From Reclinomonas americana ATCC 50394 (lineage: Eukaryota > Jakobida > Jakobea > Jakobida), in assembly GCA_048213135.1 (NCBI GenBank), contig PS015076.1, positions 1 to 54,112 of the forward strand: a stretch of DNA of 54,112 bases, read 5' to 3'. Made by a program: the position numbers and the translations under genes. Shown here one piece after another: positions 12,563 to 22,915 of this stretch. Numbering within the stretch: the stretch's first letter is position 1; each line of letters opens with the position of its first letter. A model generated the notes under the pieces. That model was not told the DNA's origin. It worked only from the letters and a program-made list of their open reading frames with translations, and did not search any database.

Positions 12563-13397
12563 CTCGCCGACTACAGTCGACAGCAACCCCGGCCCGTGGA
12601 CTCAACTGTCGGGCTTCCGCACCACCGGTGCTGCCACTCGCAAGTTGAACATCACCATGCCCGTCGACATGCATGTCGAATCGGGCACGGTGAGCACGTC
12701 GGTGGATGCCACCATCGAGTCGGCCAAGAAGGTGCACATTGCCACTGCCGATGGCGCATTTGATGTGGAGGTCAAGAGCTTCAATCGCCTGCCGTCTGCC
12801 TCGGAAGGTGCGTGCTGTGGGGAAAGGGTGCGTAGAAGCACAGCGCTTTCTGCCGCTGTCGCTCACCACCACCACCGTGCACAGCCGAGGCCTTCGTGCT
12901 GGTGGCCATTGTCAACGGCGAGCGCCGAGAGATCAAGTACGTGAATCACGCCGCGAGCGATCGTATGGCCTTGTTCCTCGACCGTGGCCGTCGCTACGAT
13001 TTTGTGCGCCAGCGTGGTTTGTCGCCGACTCGCTATGCCTTTTCTGCGTTGTTGTTTTGGGCCTCTCACTGTCACGTCCACAACAGGTCACTATGAGCGC
13101 GCTGCCGCTGGTGCGGGCCACTCACTGATGGCTCCAATGCCTGGCAAGATTGTCAAGGCGATGGTCAGCAAGGGCGAAACCGTCAAGAAGGGCCAGCCGC
13201 TTCTCATTCTGGAGGCCATGAAGATGGAGGTTTGTTGCCCCAAGTTATTTCTCTCTGCTTTTCACCTTCTCAAAATTTCTCTCGCTGCTCTCCAGCACAC
13301 GGTCAAGGCACCGGCCGATGGTGTGATCGAGTCGCTGAATTTCACAGTTGGCGGCATGGTGGGCGAGAAGCAAATGTTGGTGACGTTTAAGGAATGA
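7388..13397 (+). CDS. MCCC1: 3-methylcrotonyl-CoA carboxylase alpha (biotin-containing) subunit, mitochondrial
   Basis: Biotin carboxylase/biotin carrier subunit of leucine catabolism. Exon 1 (7388-7472) is Arg/Ala/Ser-rich with no acids, like a mitochondrial presequence. Biotin carboxylase exons start at 9034 ([30 protein letters not shown]), then GGGGKGMR (about 9450), [13 protein letters not shown] (about 9700), [20 protein letters not shown] (about 10400) and ENPD (10565). The carboxylase C-terminus lies on the opposite strand at 12232-11693. Plus-strand coding resumes at 12577 ([12 protein letters not shown]-like rather than PCC-like), and the biotinyl domain has EAMKME with the target Lys near 13222. 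Stop at 13395-13397. The exon for the ANRGEIA-type start of the carboxylase domain is not found. Propionyl-CoA carboxylase alpha is the main alternative. Confidence 0.88.
7680..7865. repeat. CA/CT microsatellite in MCCC1 intron 1
   Basis: Alternating CACA and CTCT tracts ending in a long pure (CT)n run, within the roughly 1.5-kb first intron. Confidence 0.9.
7886..7948. repeat. ACGT/TACG tetranucleotide repeat next to a 20-N gap
   Basis: Repeated self-complementary TACGTACG units lead into the gap at 7949-7968. Related GTACG sequence reappears after it (about 8000-8040). Confidence 0.85.
7949..7968. other. Assembly gap (20 N)
   Basis: Gap inside MCCC1 intron 1. It is one of four runs of exactly 20 N in the window, so the length is probably a default. 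The missing N-terminal carboxylase exon probably lies here. Confidence 0.95.
8440..8800. repeat. Minisatellite, 88-90 bp period, about four copies
   Basis: The phrase CACTGTGTCTGTTCATCACC recurs about every 90 bp, together with GCCAGTCAGTGTGCAGTTAG and CCCATGAGACTTTCAT. Matching ATGATG-type anchors fall at 8461, 8549, 8639 and 8729. Copies differ by a few substitutions. It is intronic. Confidence 0.88.
9252..9311 (+). other. GC-AG intron in MCCC1
   Basis: The conserved GSKS-SK peptide is kept only if the exon ends ...AAGAG at 9251 and resumes TGAGTCG at 9312. The intron therefore begins GCAAGT and ends GCGCAG. It is 60 bp. The rest of the donor matches the usual consensus, as is typical of GC-AG introns. 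Confidence 0.8.
10790..11092. repeat. GT and CT microsatellites before contig break
   Basis: A (GT)n run near 10795-10832 and scattered CT/GT tracts end in (CT)n at 11060-11092, directly before a 20-N gap. The stretch is intronic; I see no exon in it. Confidence 0.9.
11093..11112. other. Assembly gap (20 N), left edge of inverted contig
   Basis: (CT)n lies on the left and (GA)n on the right, the strand switch expected where a contig was placed backwards. Confidence 0.95.
11113..12383 (-). other. Inverted contig carrying three MCCC1 exons
   Basis: Three exons of the carboxylase C-terminus read on the minus strand: 12232-12010 ([20 protein letters not shown]), 11943-11851 ([17 protein letters not shown]) and 11795-11693. 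When the block is turned round, the exon ending GACAA at about 10571 joins the one starting CAACTTC to give the canonical [11 protein letters not shown]. The last exon, ending in phase 1, also joins the 12577 exon in frame. Both flanks are gaps. This is best explained as a scaffolding orientation error; a real inversion is less likely. Confidence 0.88.
12384..12461. other. Assembly gap (78 N), right edge of inverted contig
   Basis: N-run between GA-rich sequence on the left and a long CT tract (12462-12560) on the right. Confidence 0.95.
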
Positions 13398-13491
13398 GTC
13401 AGGGAGGTGTGGCCGAGAATACAGATACAGGCAAAAAGTTTGGTTGCGTGGGCGGCAGCAGCAGAAGAAGAGGAAGACGATGATGAGATTG

Positions 13492-15828
13492 TTAGCCGAT
13501 CAGAGGCATGTAGACGACGGCCGCCGTGGCCTCGCTGCCGAATCCCGCGTACGCAAGTCGAACACCGCGCTGTGAAGTGCAAGTCAGCCACAACAATCAT
13601 TCCTCTTCCCCTCATTCTCGTGTGACGCACTGATGCCTTGGCGGGGAATCCCTCAATCACGTCACGTGCAGCCATCTTGTCGGGGAAAGTGTTGCGATTG
13701 TACCACACCAGGTAGCCGACGGAGAGCAAGCCTTCGTCGCTCACCGCGCTGCCACGTAGTCGCTCCTCCGGATTCAGCAACGAGCACCTGTCGATATACC
13801 GTGAGCATATATATGCACAAGCCTGCGTGCATGCACAGCGACACGCAACACTTCAATCTTGACGGCTCCCTCCAGCCACTCGGCGGTCACCTGATCCACG
13901 CATTGCGGGAGCGTGCCGGGCACATACAGTGGCAGGTGGTGCGGATCCACCGGCATCAGCGACTGTCGCAGCAACTGCTGCAGCGCGGTTCCGGAGCCGC
14001 CATTGGCAAGCCCGCCGCGATTGATGCCGCGCGGAGACGCCGGCGGTGACGGTGTGCCAGTGAGAACACTGCGCAGGAGAGGAGACGCGGCTGTGGCGCG
14101 TGCCGGCGAGCCAAGCACGGGCGAGGCGGACGGCGAGGCGGTGGGGGAACCGGCGAGCAGCGGCGAAGGTGAGGCCGGGCGTGCAAACACGGGCGAGAGA
14201 ACCGGGCGCGATTCGTTGAAATCGGCGCCGAGGCACGGCGTGAAGCGCTCACGCAGCGACTCGCGATAGTCGGCGGGCAGCAGGCGCTCGCACTCCACGA
14301 GACGCATGAGCTCCGAGTCGCGCAGCTGCAGCGCATCCGAGTCCCCAATGTACTTGTTGCCGCCGACCAGCACCAGCGCGCGCAGCAGTTCCCCGTCCGC
14401 GGCTGTGCCCCGGTCGCCGAGTGAGAACGCAAACGAAACAGGAAGGAGAAGTAAAGCAAGAACGCACATCGATTGACGTCCACGAATGCCGCGTGGCGCA
14501 GACCATCGTGCACACCAGAGGCGGTGAGCAGGCGGGCCACGGTGGCCGCCGGCAACTCGTAGATGACGCCGTACACACAGCTGGCCTCGTCGGGCACCAA
14601 ATTCAAGTGCCCCTCAAAGAGGTGCGGATCGGGGCGGAAGTTGAGCGACAAACGGAAGCCCTCCAGCACCGCCGGCACCGCCTCCACCGCCTCCGGCACC
14701 TCAATGCCCTTGGGCCAGTCGCCGACCACAAAGTCGGCAAACGCAAAGAGGCGCACGCGCAGCTCCGACACATCACGCAGCGTCGGCGTCGGCAGGCGAC
14801 TGCGCGGACTCATCGCATGCTGCGCCGCCGCGCAGTCGGCCACATCATAGATCGCCCGGAAGATGACATCACGCACCGGATGCGTGCACACATCCACCAG
14901 CTGCTGATTGATATCAAACACGGCGGGAGTGTCGACAAAGCGCCGCAGATCGTCGACCGTGCGCAGTCCAATCAGGGCCAGCTTGTCGCGCAACACCTGC
15001 CGCGAGATGCCATCCATGGAGAACGCAGGCGCCACTGCATCCAAGCACTCGTCGAGCTCATCCCNNNNNNNNNNNNNNNNNNNNNNNNNNNNNNNNNNNN
15101 NNNNNNNNNNNNNNNNNNNNNNNNNNNNNNNNNNNNNNNNNNNNNNNNNNNNNNNNNNNNNNNNNNNNNNNNNNNNNNNNNNNNNNNNNNNNNNNNNNNN
15201 NNNNNNNNNNNNNNNNNNNNNNNNNNNNNNNNNNNNNNNNNNNNNNNNNNNNNNNNNNNNNNNNNNNNNNNNNNNNNNNNNNNNNNNNNGTGCGCAAGTC
15301 GACACGCGCACCGGCACCTGTGTCGACGGAAAATCGAGAAATCGACTGCATGCATGTCGAGATAGAATGAATCAATGAACTGCTCCAGCATGATATGATT
15401 GATCGTATGATGAGTGAGCGAACCCGTCGCGACGCCACTCGTCAATGACGCACTGCATCTTGATGAGGGTGCGGCGAATGGGATGCAAGTGCGCCATTTT
15501 GCCTGCGCGAGTCACCGGGCCCGCCAATACGGGTTCCAAGTGGTCCACTGCCAGGCGACCGCGGTCCGCCGCCAGTGCCAGCTGATGCACGTTGAGAATG
15601 CCGAGTCCTCCGCGTCCTCCAGTGCCGGCGAGTCCGCTGCGACGCGAGGAGGAGCGCAGGGCGGAGATGGTGTCCGCTGCTGCACTGGCGCTCTCCCTGT
15701 GCGTGCGTGTGCGTTGAGAGAGAGTGTGTGTGTGCGTGTGTGACGGTGGGGAGGAGTGTGCGTAACCACTCAAGTCGCTGAGCGACCTCGTCCATGAAGT
15801 CTGTCAACTCGTAGCCGCCTCCGCTCAT
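13492..15828 (-). CDS. Protein with gamma-glutamylcyclotransferase-like (AIG2 superfamily) region
   Basis: Multi-exon gene convergent with MCCC1, with 94 bp between the stops. The start at 15828 (MSGGGYELTDFMDE) leads by a phase-matched intron to an exon at about 15680-15430. A 225-N gap follows, then a long exon (15064 to about 14475). Its end, CVYGVIYELPAATVARLL followed by SGVHDGLRHAAFV, resembles the GGCT fold, where VYGVLYEL and a Glu-containing strand form the core. The next exon has LVLVGGNKYIG...LPADYRESL, like the GGCT C-terminal helix (LPLEYQEKL), then a Ser/Pro/Ala-rich linker. A final exon pair ends VVYMPLIG at 13492. The first 350 or so residues match nothing I recognise. The family assignment is a motif impression, and enzymatic activity is unproven. 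Confidence 0.6.
15065..15289. other. Assembly gap (225 N)
   Basis: N-run within the GGCT-like gene, between the exon ending near 15430 and the long exon that starts before 15064. Some coding sequence may be missing. Confidence 0.95.
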
Positions 15829-16734
15829 CGTTTGGTTTTTTTGTTATTGATGCGTGTGTGTGATTGGATGATTGCTTGCGGGACGCGGAGATGACAGAGA
15901 GAGGTGGGAGGAAAGGGTGAGAGGAAGGGTGAGAGGGAGGGAGAGGGAAGGGGGAGGGNNNNNNNNNNNNNNNNNNNNNNNNNNNNNNNNNNNNNNNNNN
16001 NNNNNNNNNNNNNNNNNNNNNNNNNNNNNNNNNNNNNNNNNNNNNNNNNNNNNNNNNNNNNNNNNNNNNNNNNNNNNNNNNNNNNNNNNNNNNNNNNNNN
16101 NNNNNNNNNNNNNNNNNNNNNNNNNNNNNNNNNNNNNNNNNNNNNNNNNNNNNNNNNNNNNNNNNNNNNNNNNNNNNNNNNNNNNNNNNNNNNNNNNNNN
16201 NNNNNNNNNNNNNNNNNNNNNNNNNNNNNNNNNNNNNNNNNNNNNNNNNNNNNNNNNNNNNNNNNNNNNNNNNNNNNNNNNNNNNNNNNNNNNNNNNNNN
16301 NNNNNNNNNNNNNNNNNNNNNNNNNNNNNNNNNNNNNNNNNNNNNNNNNNNNNNNNNNNNNNNNNNNNNNNNNNNNNNNNNNNNNNNNNNNNNNNNNNNN
16401 NNNNNNNNAGACAGGCAGGCAAAGAGGGAGAGGAGAGTGCGAGAGCGAGAGGGCGACGTCGACGTTACTTTTTTCTCGCGTTTGTGAGATGTCTCTGTGC
16501 CTTGCGCGCTCACTGGTCCTGATGCGGCTGTGTTGCTGCTTGGATACTAAAGTGCCGTTGTTGTACGAGGCAGAGCGTGCTAGACGTCAACTTTCAATCG
16601 TGCAGGCAACACGTGCGCTGCGAAGGTGGCATTCTGGGTGCAGTGCGATAGTGGTCCACAAGGATGCAAAGGTTGGGGACTGCGGGGCTCAGCCTGCCAC
16701 CACGATTGTGTGACGAAGAAGCATCATGCCACAT
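15829..16734. other. Intergenic stretch with a 450-N gap
   Basis: Holds GA-rich simple sequence, an N-run at 15959-16408 and about 330 bp of unique sequence. Open frames in the unique part have no splice context or recognisable motifs. I see no gene. Confidence 0.6.
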
Positions 16735-19700
16735 TCATTCCGCCACCACCACCCTCCACGCCCTAAGCGACAGACCCACCAGCACCGCCACAAACGACAC
16801 CACCTCGTACCCGGGATATTTCTGTCGCAGCCCCTTCGCGTATCGCAGCACCTGCTTCTCGGCGCCCTCTGCCGCCGCGAGCACATTCGTTAACTCACCA
16901 CGACCACCAGCCACCTTGTAAGAGATGGCAGCCAGCATGGCTCTGCCTTCCTCCGTGGTGCAGTCGTCGCTGATCTGCACGAGCAGAGGATGATGTCATG
17001 ACAAAGAGAAGCCCTTTGCCCCTAACCACACACACTCACCGGCAGCTTGGCGTCAACGGCACGAATAGCTGTATCAATGGCCTTGGCCTTCGCCAGCATG
17101 GTCTCTGTCTTAGCCTCTGCCATTACCACCGCCAGATCTGTGTGCGTGTGTAAATACCGTGCGATGTGACAGTGTGTTCGCTGCGGCGGAAGACGCAACC
17201 CGAGTGAACCACATGCAGCGGCACCGCTTTGAACTCGATTACAATTATGCGCATTAGAGACTCGGAAATGATGGCCATGTCGCAGAACTGTGTCTTGGGT
17301 CGACCCTGTTGAGAAAACGATGAGGCGCGCCGCCCGAAAAGACGAGGAGGCTTGTGATCGTCGCCCACCTCCAGGCTGACATCCAGCTCGAATTCCATCT
17401 TCACCGGTGCCTTGGCCGCCGCTAGTTGCACAAAGAAGGCGTCCGTAACGTGTCGCTCCCGCAAGTGCTCCGGATTGCGTGACTGGTGCTCGCGCAGCCA
17501 CTCCTCACAGACATTGTTCAAGAGGACGATGTCGAGATTACTGGTGTGTGCGAAAGAGGGAGAGTGATCACAAACGCGAACAGGCAGGAAAAACACACAA
17601 TAAGCGCAGAGGGAGGCGGAGAAGGAGGAAGCGCCGACGGTTGAGACCTGAGAAGTGCGTTGCAGGCGGCTGGGCAGGCGCGCTGAACAAGGCGCCGCAG
17701 GATGCGGTCGCGAGTATTCTCATTTGGCACCACCAGGCCTGACGGCGGGTAAGCACGATTAAGGAGAGCAGAGATGACGGACGACGCAACTCTGGCCGTC
17801 CGGCGCAATGGTGTAGCCGCCAACGTACTGGCAGAAGCGCGCAAACATAGTCTCGTCGGCGCCAGCGACATCTTCGCCGCGGAATGGATCCACATCGTCG
17901 GGCAGTGCGACCTCACTAGACGTGGAACCGCGGAGTACGCTCAGCAAGATGGGCAGGTGTTGCGATTGCACCATCAATTGGAGGGCTGCGTCGCTAAGTT
18001 CCACGTTGGAGTAGGTAGTGCGAGGCGCTCGCTTCCCCTTCTGGACCTCCTGCAATTGCGAAAACAGTGAGTGTAATCGCTCATCATCTCCTGGTCATAC
18101 TTCACGGGAACACACCCGCATGTACGACATGACATGATCGGTGCAGTAGATGGGAATGGCACTCGGCCCATCAAAGAAGCGGAAGCCATTGTAGCGCTGG
18201 CGAATGACGGTGTGGTACATGGTCTTGTTGACGGTGGAGAGCGAGGAGCCATCACGAAGTTGCACGCGGTCCAGAAGGAGATCCACTTCGGCTTCGGTCA
18301 GACCGCACATGGCTTGTTCATCTCGTCAAACGTGCAGTCCACGCCAATGTTGAAACCGCTGGTCATGTCGTTGGTGGCCAGCGGGAGAACACTGTACGTA
18401 TATATGTATGTGTGTGTGTGTGATGGGGCGTCAGAGTTACTTCGTGCGCGTGCGTGTGACAAAAGGGGAGAGGAAGAGAGCAAACGCACCCTGTGATTAG
18501 CATGAAGGGGACGAGACCGCTCTGCACTGCGCTCTTGATGGAGGCAAACAAGCCCTTCACACCACAGTCGCTGAGCAGATTCTGGTACTTGTGTGCATCG
18601 GTGTGATCGAGGGCAGGAACGAAGGGTCGATCGGACTCGTCGACAAGGATGACGAGCTGCGGGGGTGCGGGGTTGAGTGACCGATTGCACACCAGAGCAT
18701 GGTTGGTCGCACCTTCCTGCCGACATCCCGCACAGCATCACGAATGAGCGAGAAATGGTGAACAGACGATCCACCTTCTCTTGTGGCACACCGCTCGCGC
18801 AGCTCTGGGTACTGCGCCAGGAACGGTCGGACGCACTCGTCGGAGAAGAACAGGTCAAATATGCCACGCGAAGACTGCGGCTGGGAGAGCGAGAAGTCCA
18901 GCGCAGACATATCCACCTTCAGTACGTAGTGCTGGCAAGGCAACTGCTTGCGATGCACCTCGTGGATGCGATCCACGATTTGCAGCCCCTGTGCTGTGGG
19001 AGAGAGAGAGAGAGTGAGTGCGAGAGAGAGAGAGGAGTGAGTGCGAGAGAGAGAGAGAGGAGAGAAGAGACGACGCAACAAGCGACAAGTACGGTCTGGA
19101 GTACGCGAGATACACCGACGCAGATCTCTCTCGTGCTGCCCGCGTCACTCATTCCTTCGCTGCCAGGGTCTCACTCTCTCTCTCTCTCTCTCGCCCTACT
19201 TCCACCATTGCATCTCCTCCTTCTCCTCTTCTCCGCAAGGTGCTGTACCAGGATCTTTGCTGTCGCCCTCACTCCTCTCGTACACTCATACTCACACCCA
19301 CCTGGAACAGCTGCTCAAACGCACTCTCGCCGTGCGAGACACGCCCGCTGAGCAGCCTCGCGTGCAACGCCGACACGGCTTGTTCATGCCCTTCCTCCAT
19401 GGTTGAACGGTGTGCATAGCGGCGCTTCCCGGGAGGCAGCGCATTGTTAATGTCGTGGTAGTTGGCGAGTGTGTCGAGCAGCAGGCTCTTGCCAAAGCGA
19501 CGCGGGCGCACATAGATCAAGGGTGATATGCTTGGCGGGCGAAACCACGCGAGAAGCTGCGCGGTCTTGTCTACGTAACAGAGCTCGGGTGTGCTGCGAA
19601 TGAGCGAGAAACCGTGGCCAGAGGGAGGAATCATGCGTCCTGTGAGAGAGAGAGGAAGGCAGGGAGGGGTGAGGGGAAAGGAGTGTTGTGAGCTGATTGT

Positions 19701-19896
19701 TGCTCTCTCTCTTTCTCTCTCACGATGCTGCATACTCTTTCTCTCTCTCTCTCCCTCTCTCTCTCCCCTTCACTTTGCTCTCTTGCACACACACATAGAG
19801 AGAAGAGAATGAGCAATGCACCACACCTCCAACAACTGAGGCGGCATTGGTGCTGAGACACACGCGGGGAAGACGACGCTCACACGCACGCAGCAT
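16735..19896 (-). CDS. Predicted AAA-ATPase-like / PD-(D/E)XK nuclease family protein (DUF1703 type)
   Basis: About ten exons rebuild the two-domain architecture known mainly from bacteria (Pfam AAA-ATPase_like plus PDDEXK_9). Exon 1 (from 19896) joins in phase to one holding GFSLIRSTPELCYVDKTAQL and the P-loop motif YVRPRRFGKSLLLDTL (about 19600-19480). Later exons give Walker B-like QLVILVDESDRPF (about 18650), a sensor-like MLITG, the family signature TSGFNIGVDCTFD followed by CGLTEAEVDLLL (about 18350-18280) and YNGFRFFDGPSAIPIY. The nuclease-like region has CDMAIIS...IVIEFKAVP (about 17290-17220), supplying the D and ExK residues, and ends LRYAKGLRQKYPGY. The function in eukaryotes is unknown. 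The introns show it is a resident nuclear gene. It is divergent from the WD40 gene at 20013, only 116 bp away. Exact exon ends are inferred. Confidence 0.85.
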
Positions 19897-20012
19897 CAAT
19901 ATCGTCACCAATTCATGATCACGTGTGTTCCAATTGCCACACACACACACACAAAACCCCGACTTAAACCCGCTGTCTGTCTCTGCTTACTTCTCCATAA
20001 GACTGTCAATCC
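19897..20012. promoter_or_regulatory. Short divergent promoter region
   Basis: 116 bp between the start codons of the AAA-ATPase-like gene and the WD40 gene, containing a CA repeat. Both promoters must lie here or overlap the genes. No specific motif is recognised. Confidence 0.35.
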
Positions 20013-21298
20013 ATGCACGAATCCCTGCACATCCCCTGCGCCTCGGCCGCCCACCTCTGCATCGCCCCCCGGACCCTCTCTCCCCCTCTTATCATTGTCG
20101 CCGGCAACGACGAAGACGGCTGCATATTCGTATTTGATGGCGACAGTGGCCACCGATTGCACACTGAAAGGGACGCGCACCCGGGAGGCACCTATCGCGT
20201 GCACTATGACAGCGGGAAGCTGGCCTCGTGCGGATTCGATTGTTGTGTCGCACTGTGGAGTATTATCATTGACGAGGAGGAGAAGTCGTGTTTGCGACAA
20301 GAGTGGCGCTCGACTGGTTGGTGTGACTACATTCAGGGCCTGACGATGACGCACCGGCCGTTGTATGTGTTTGCCACGGCGGAGACCACGGAGATTCATG
20401 TGTATTCTGTGCAAGGAGGGGAGAAGGTGCGCGTGCAGCACGGCCACTCGCAGCACGTGAATGCGTTGGCGGTGTCGTCGTGCGATCGCGTGCTTGTCAG
20501 CGCCTCGGATGATCACAGTATGCGCACGTGGAGTGTGGAGACTGGCGCACAGTTGTGGGTGTTTCATTTTGACTCGGCTGTGCACTCGGTGGCGCTGCGG
20601 GGGACGTTGGCGGCCTGTGGCATGTGGCATGGCTGCGTGCTGGTGATTGATCTGAGCACGCACATCGAGCGACTGGTGGGCGTGCCCGACAGGGATACCT
20701 GGTGCGGCGTGTATGGCACCGCGTTTGCGGAGAAGGAGTTGCCGATTGTTGTTGCCACGACGCATGGTTCGCGCCACAGAGAGAGAAGAGAGAGATACAG
20801 CAAGACAGAGAGACAGCTCAGCTGCATTCCAGTGCCCTCCTCGCGTTGTTGCTCAACGCATGCGCGCAGATGGCTTGGTGCAAGTGTGGAACGTGGATAC
20901 GCTCCGCTTGGTGGCCAGCGACGATGCCAGCCGCGATGGTGTGCCTCAGCCCCTGTGGAGTCCAGTGATTCTCGCCGACGGTCGTCTGGCCGTCTGTCAA
21001 CTTGCGCATGGCGTGCGTGTGTTTGCGCCAGGTGAGTGTGTGGGTGGGCGCACGTAGTGCACTGCGTGTGCCACGCACCTGCTTATTGCGGAATGCAGGT
21101 CCGTGGAGCAAGCGGTGGTGTCTGGAGCAGGAGGTGGTGGCGGCGCGCGAGGCTGTGGTCGCGTTGCGGGAGGCAGAGGCGGAAAAGGAGGAGGTGGGCG
21201 AACCGCTGCCGTTGCTCGTGCTCCGCTGTTTCATGGTGGAGGAGGCGGAGGCGAATCTGTGGCGAGGAGGCGGCGTCGTTGTCGTCGTGACAGGGTGA
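20013..21298 (+). CDS. WD40-repeat protein with family C-terminal signature (divergent member)
   Basis: Beta-propeller scaffold of unknown partner. Exons: 20013-20766, 20870-21031, 21099-21298. The first splice rebuilds a blade strand, ATTHDGLVQVWNVDT, which fixes the junction. Blades are degenerate compared with the 44-52 kb paralogues (for example GHSQHVNALAVSSCDRVLVS then SASDDHSMRTWSVETG). The tail has a short charged coil (VVAAREAVVALREAEAEKEE) followed by LPLLVLRCFMVEEAEANLW, clearly the same tail motif as MVLRCFIVEDAEAVLFRC in those genes. An ATG upstream at 19925 is not favoured. No enzyme motif is seen. Confidence 0.85.
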
Positions 21299-22570
21299 AG
21301 CACAGATGGGCGTGGCGATTCAACAACGTTGCCCGCTGGGACGCGAGGAATGGACGTGCGCTTCAGTGCCAGGTCGCCTCGGTGGTGTACCTGTTATTTG
21401 GTGCCTTCTGCCTGCTGATTCTTGCTTGCCACCGCCACAGTGGTCGGATCCGGGTCGGCCTCGTCCACAACGTTGTTCATTGCAGCGTGATCAGTGGCGG
21501 CAGCGTGACGACGGTGGGCGCACTGCAGGGCAGCTCGGCCAGTGGCAGTGTGACGACGGTGGGCACGCTGGAGACAGGCAAACGGTGGACACGCTTGAGA
21601 GCAGCTCGGTCAGCACATTCGGTGTGATCAGCCTTCGAAAGTGATTGGCATTCAGCTGCACAGCGGCGTGGTAAACAGCGTCTCAGTCAACTACATCATT
21701 TGCGATGCCGGCTGCTCATTTGTTGTCATTCCCAGCTGCAGTGCATCCTCGTCAGTTCCACTCTGGTGTGAATTGAGCTTTCCAGTCGAGTTAGACAGCA
21801 GACCCGTGGAGAAATCTCCGATCGCTCTTGCAGTTTTGACAGTTCGCAGTCGGAGAACATGCGCTTGAGTTATTGACAGTATACAGACATCGTACCGTGG
21901 CGTAGAATACCAAGCCGGGTCCTCTCTGTGCTTCGCGTGTGCGGCGAGGATCACAGTTCCCGACTTATTCGGAGCTCCGGGGGCGAATTCGAACACACAC
22001 ACACACAGGAAACCTGCTGCTGCCCTCAAGACTGGTATCTGTGTTGATGTTTTGGATATGGTTGGACTTGCGGTCATCAAGACAGCTGTCTTTTTTGTTG
22101 GCGACTGAATATCGGCGTTCGTATTATTGTCGAAGCTCGCAACTCGCAAGCACGAATTCGAATTCCAGCACAGAACATCACATCATGGCGTAGACCATTC
22201 ACCGCTTGCAAGTGGCCGTTTGAAAAAGAAAAAACCCACCTTGCTCCAATATCGAAGGTGGACATTCATGCATGATCATATGACGTGTTTGTCCGCAAGC
22301 ACCGGCTCTCACTCACAATCGCGACCTTTCATGCAAGCACAGCGAAGTCCACTGCGAGACAAGAAGAAAGACTTTGGTACGCACTTGCACACAGAAGAAA
22401 GAGAAGAAAGAGACACACAAACTGCACAAAACACACACTAAAGTCGATCGCCATGGCAATGCCCTCTTGCACACACACTCTCTCTCTCTTTCTCTCTCTG
22501 TGTGTGTGCAATCTCACTCACTCTCTTTGTCTCACTCTCACTCGCTGTGTGTGTGTGTGTGTGTGTGCAG
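21299..22570. other. Intergenic region, no confident gene
   Basis: Contains a small internal duplication (GTGACGACGGTGGGC twice, about 21506 and 21551), the dispersed repeat at 22009-22090, and CA/CT tracts. Open frames here lack splice context and recognisable motifs. Confidence 0.5.
22009..22090 (+). repeat. Dispersed repeat, copy A (copy B inverted at 45924-46002)
   Basis: Roughly 80 bp nearly identical to the reverse complement of 45924-46002, differing by a few substitutions and a 2-bp indel. In one frame it reads KPAAALKTGICVDVLDMVGL. The origin is unknown; it may be a relic exon or a short mobile or repeat element. Confidence 0.8.
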
Positions 22571-22636
22571 TTTACCTCCGCCCATTGCATCGTTTGTATC
22601 CCCCGGGAGAACTCAAAAAGTACCTTGTTGTGAAAG
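22571..22636 (+). CDS. Possible orphan exon
   Basis: 66-bp segment between a good acceptor (GT-rich tract then GCAG) and a good donor (AAAG/GTGCGTGC). One frame reads LHRLYPPGELKKYLVVKG, exon-like in composition. It is followed by a microsatellite and a 671-N gap. It may be a 5' exon of the gene split over the next contigs. No family is recognised. Confidence 0.35.
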
Positions 22637-22759
22637 GTGCGTGCTGAGTGAGTGAGTAATGAGAGAGAGAGAGAAAAAGAGTAAGAGATTGCACTCTTGT
22701 CAAGTGTGCTTTGAGCGGAAATCCATCATTAATCTCCGGGCCATTTTTCCCGTATTTCG

Positions 22760-22796
<37 letters not shown>

Positions 22797-22915
22797 TACT
22801 GGAGTCCCTCTGCAGACTGCAGTCGCTCCTGCCTCTTACACATACTCACTCACTCTCTCCCACCCTCTCCCTCCCTTTCTCTTCTCCTCTCGCCACCCTC
22901 TCTCTCTCTCTCTCT

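Noticed and set aside
20564-20827. Antisense frame over the 20-kb WD40 gene considered as an overlapping gene.
   Set aside because: No conserved motif or splice signal; the plus-strand WD40 reading explains the region fully.
21480-21630. Short repeat VTTVGxLxxSS considered as a beta-solenoid or LRR-like protein.
   Set aside because: Only two copies, in a frame with no start, splice context or flanking coding signal.
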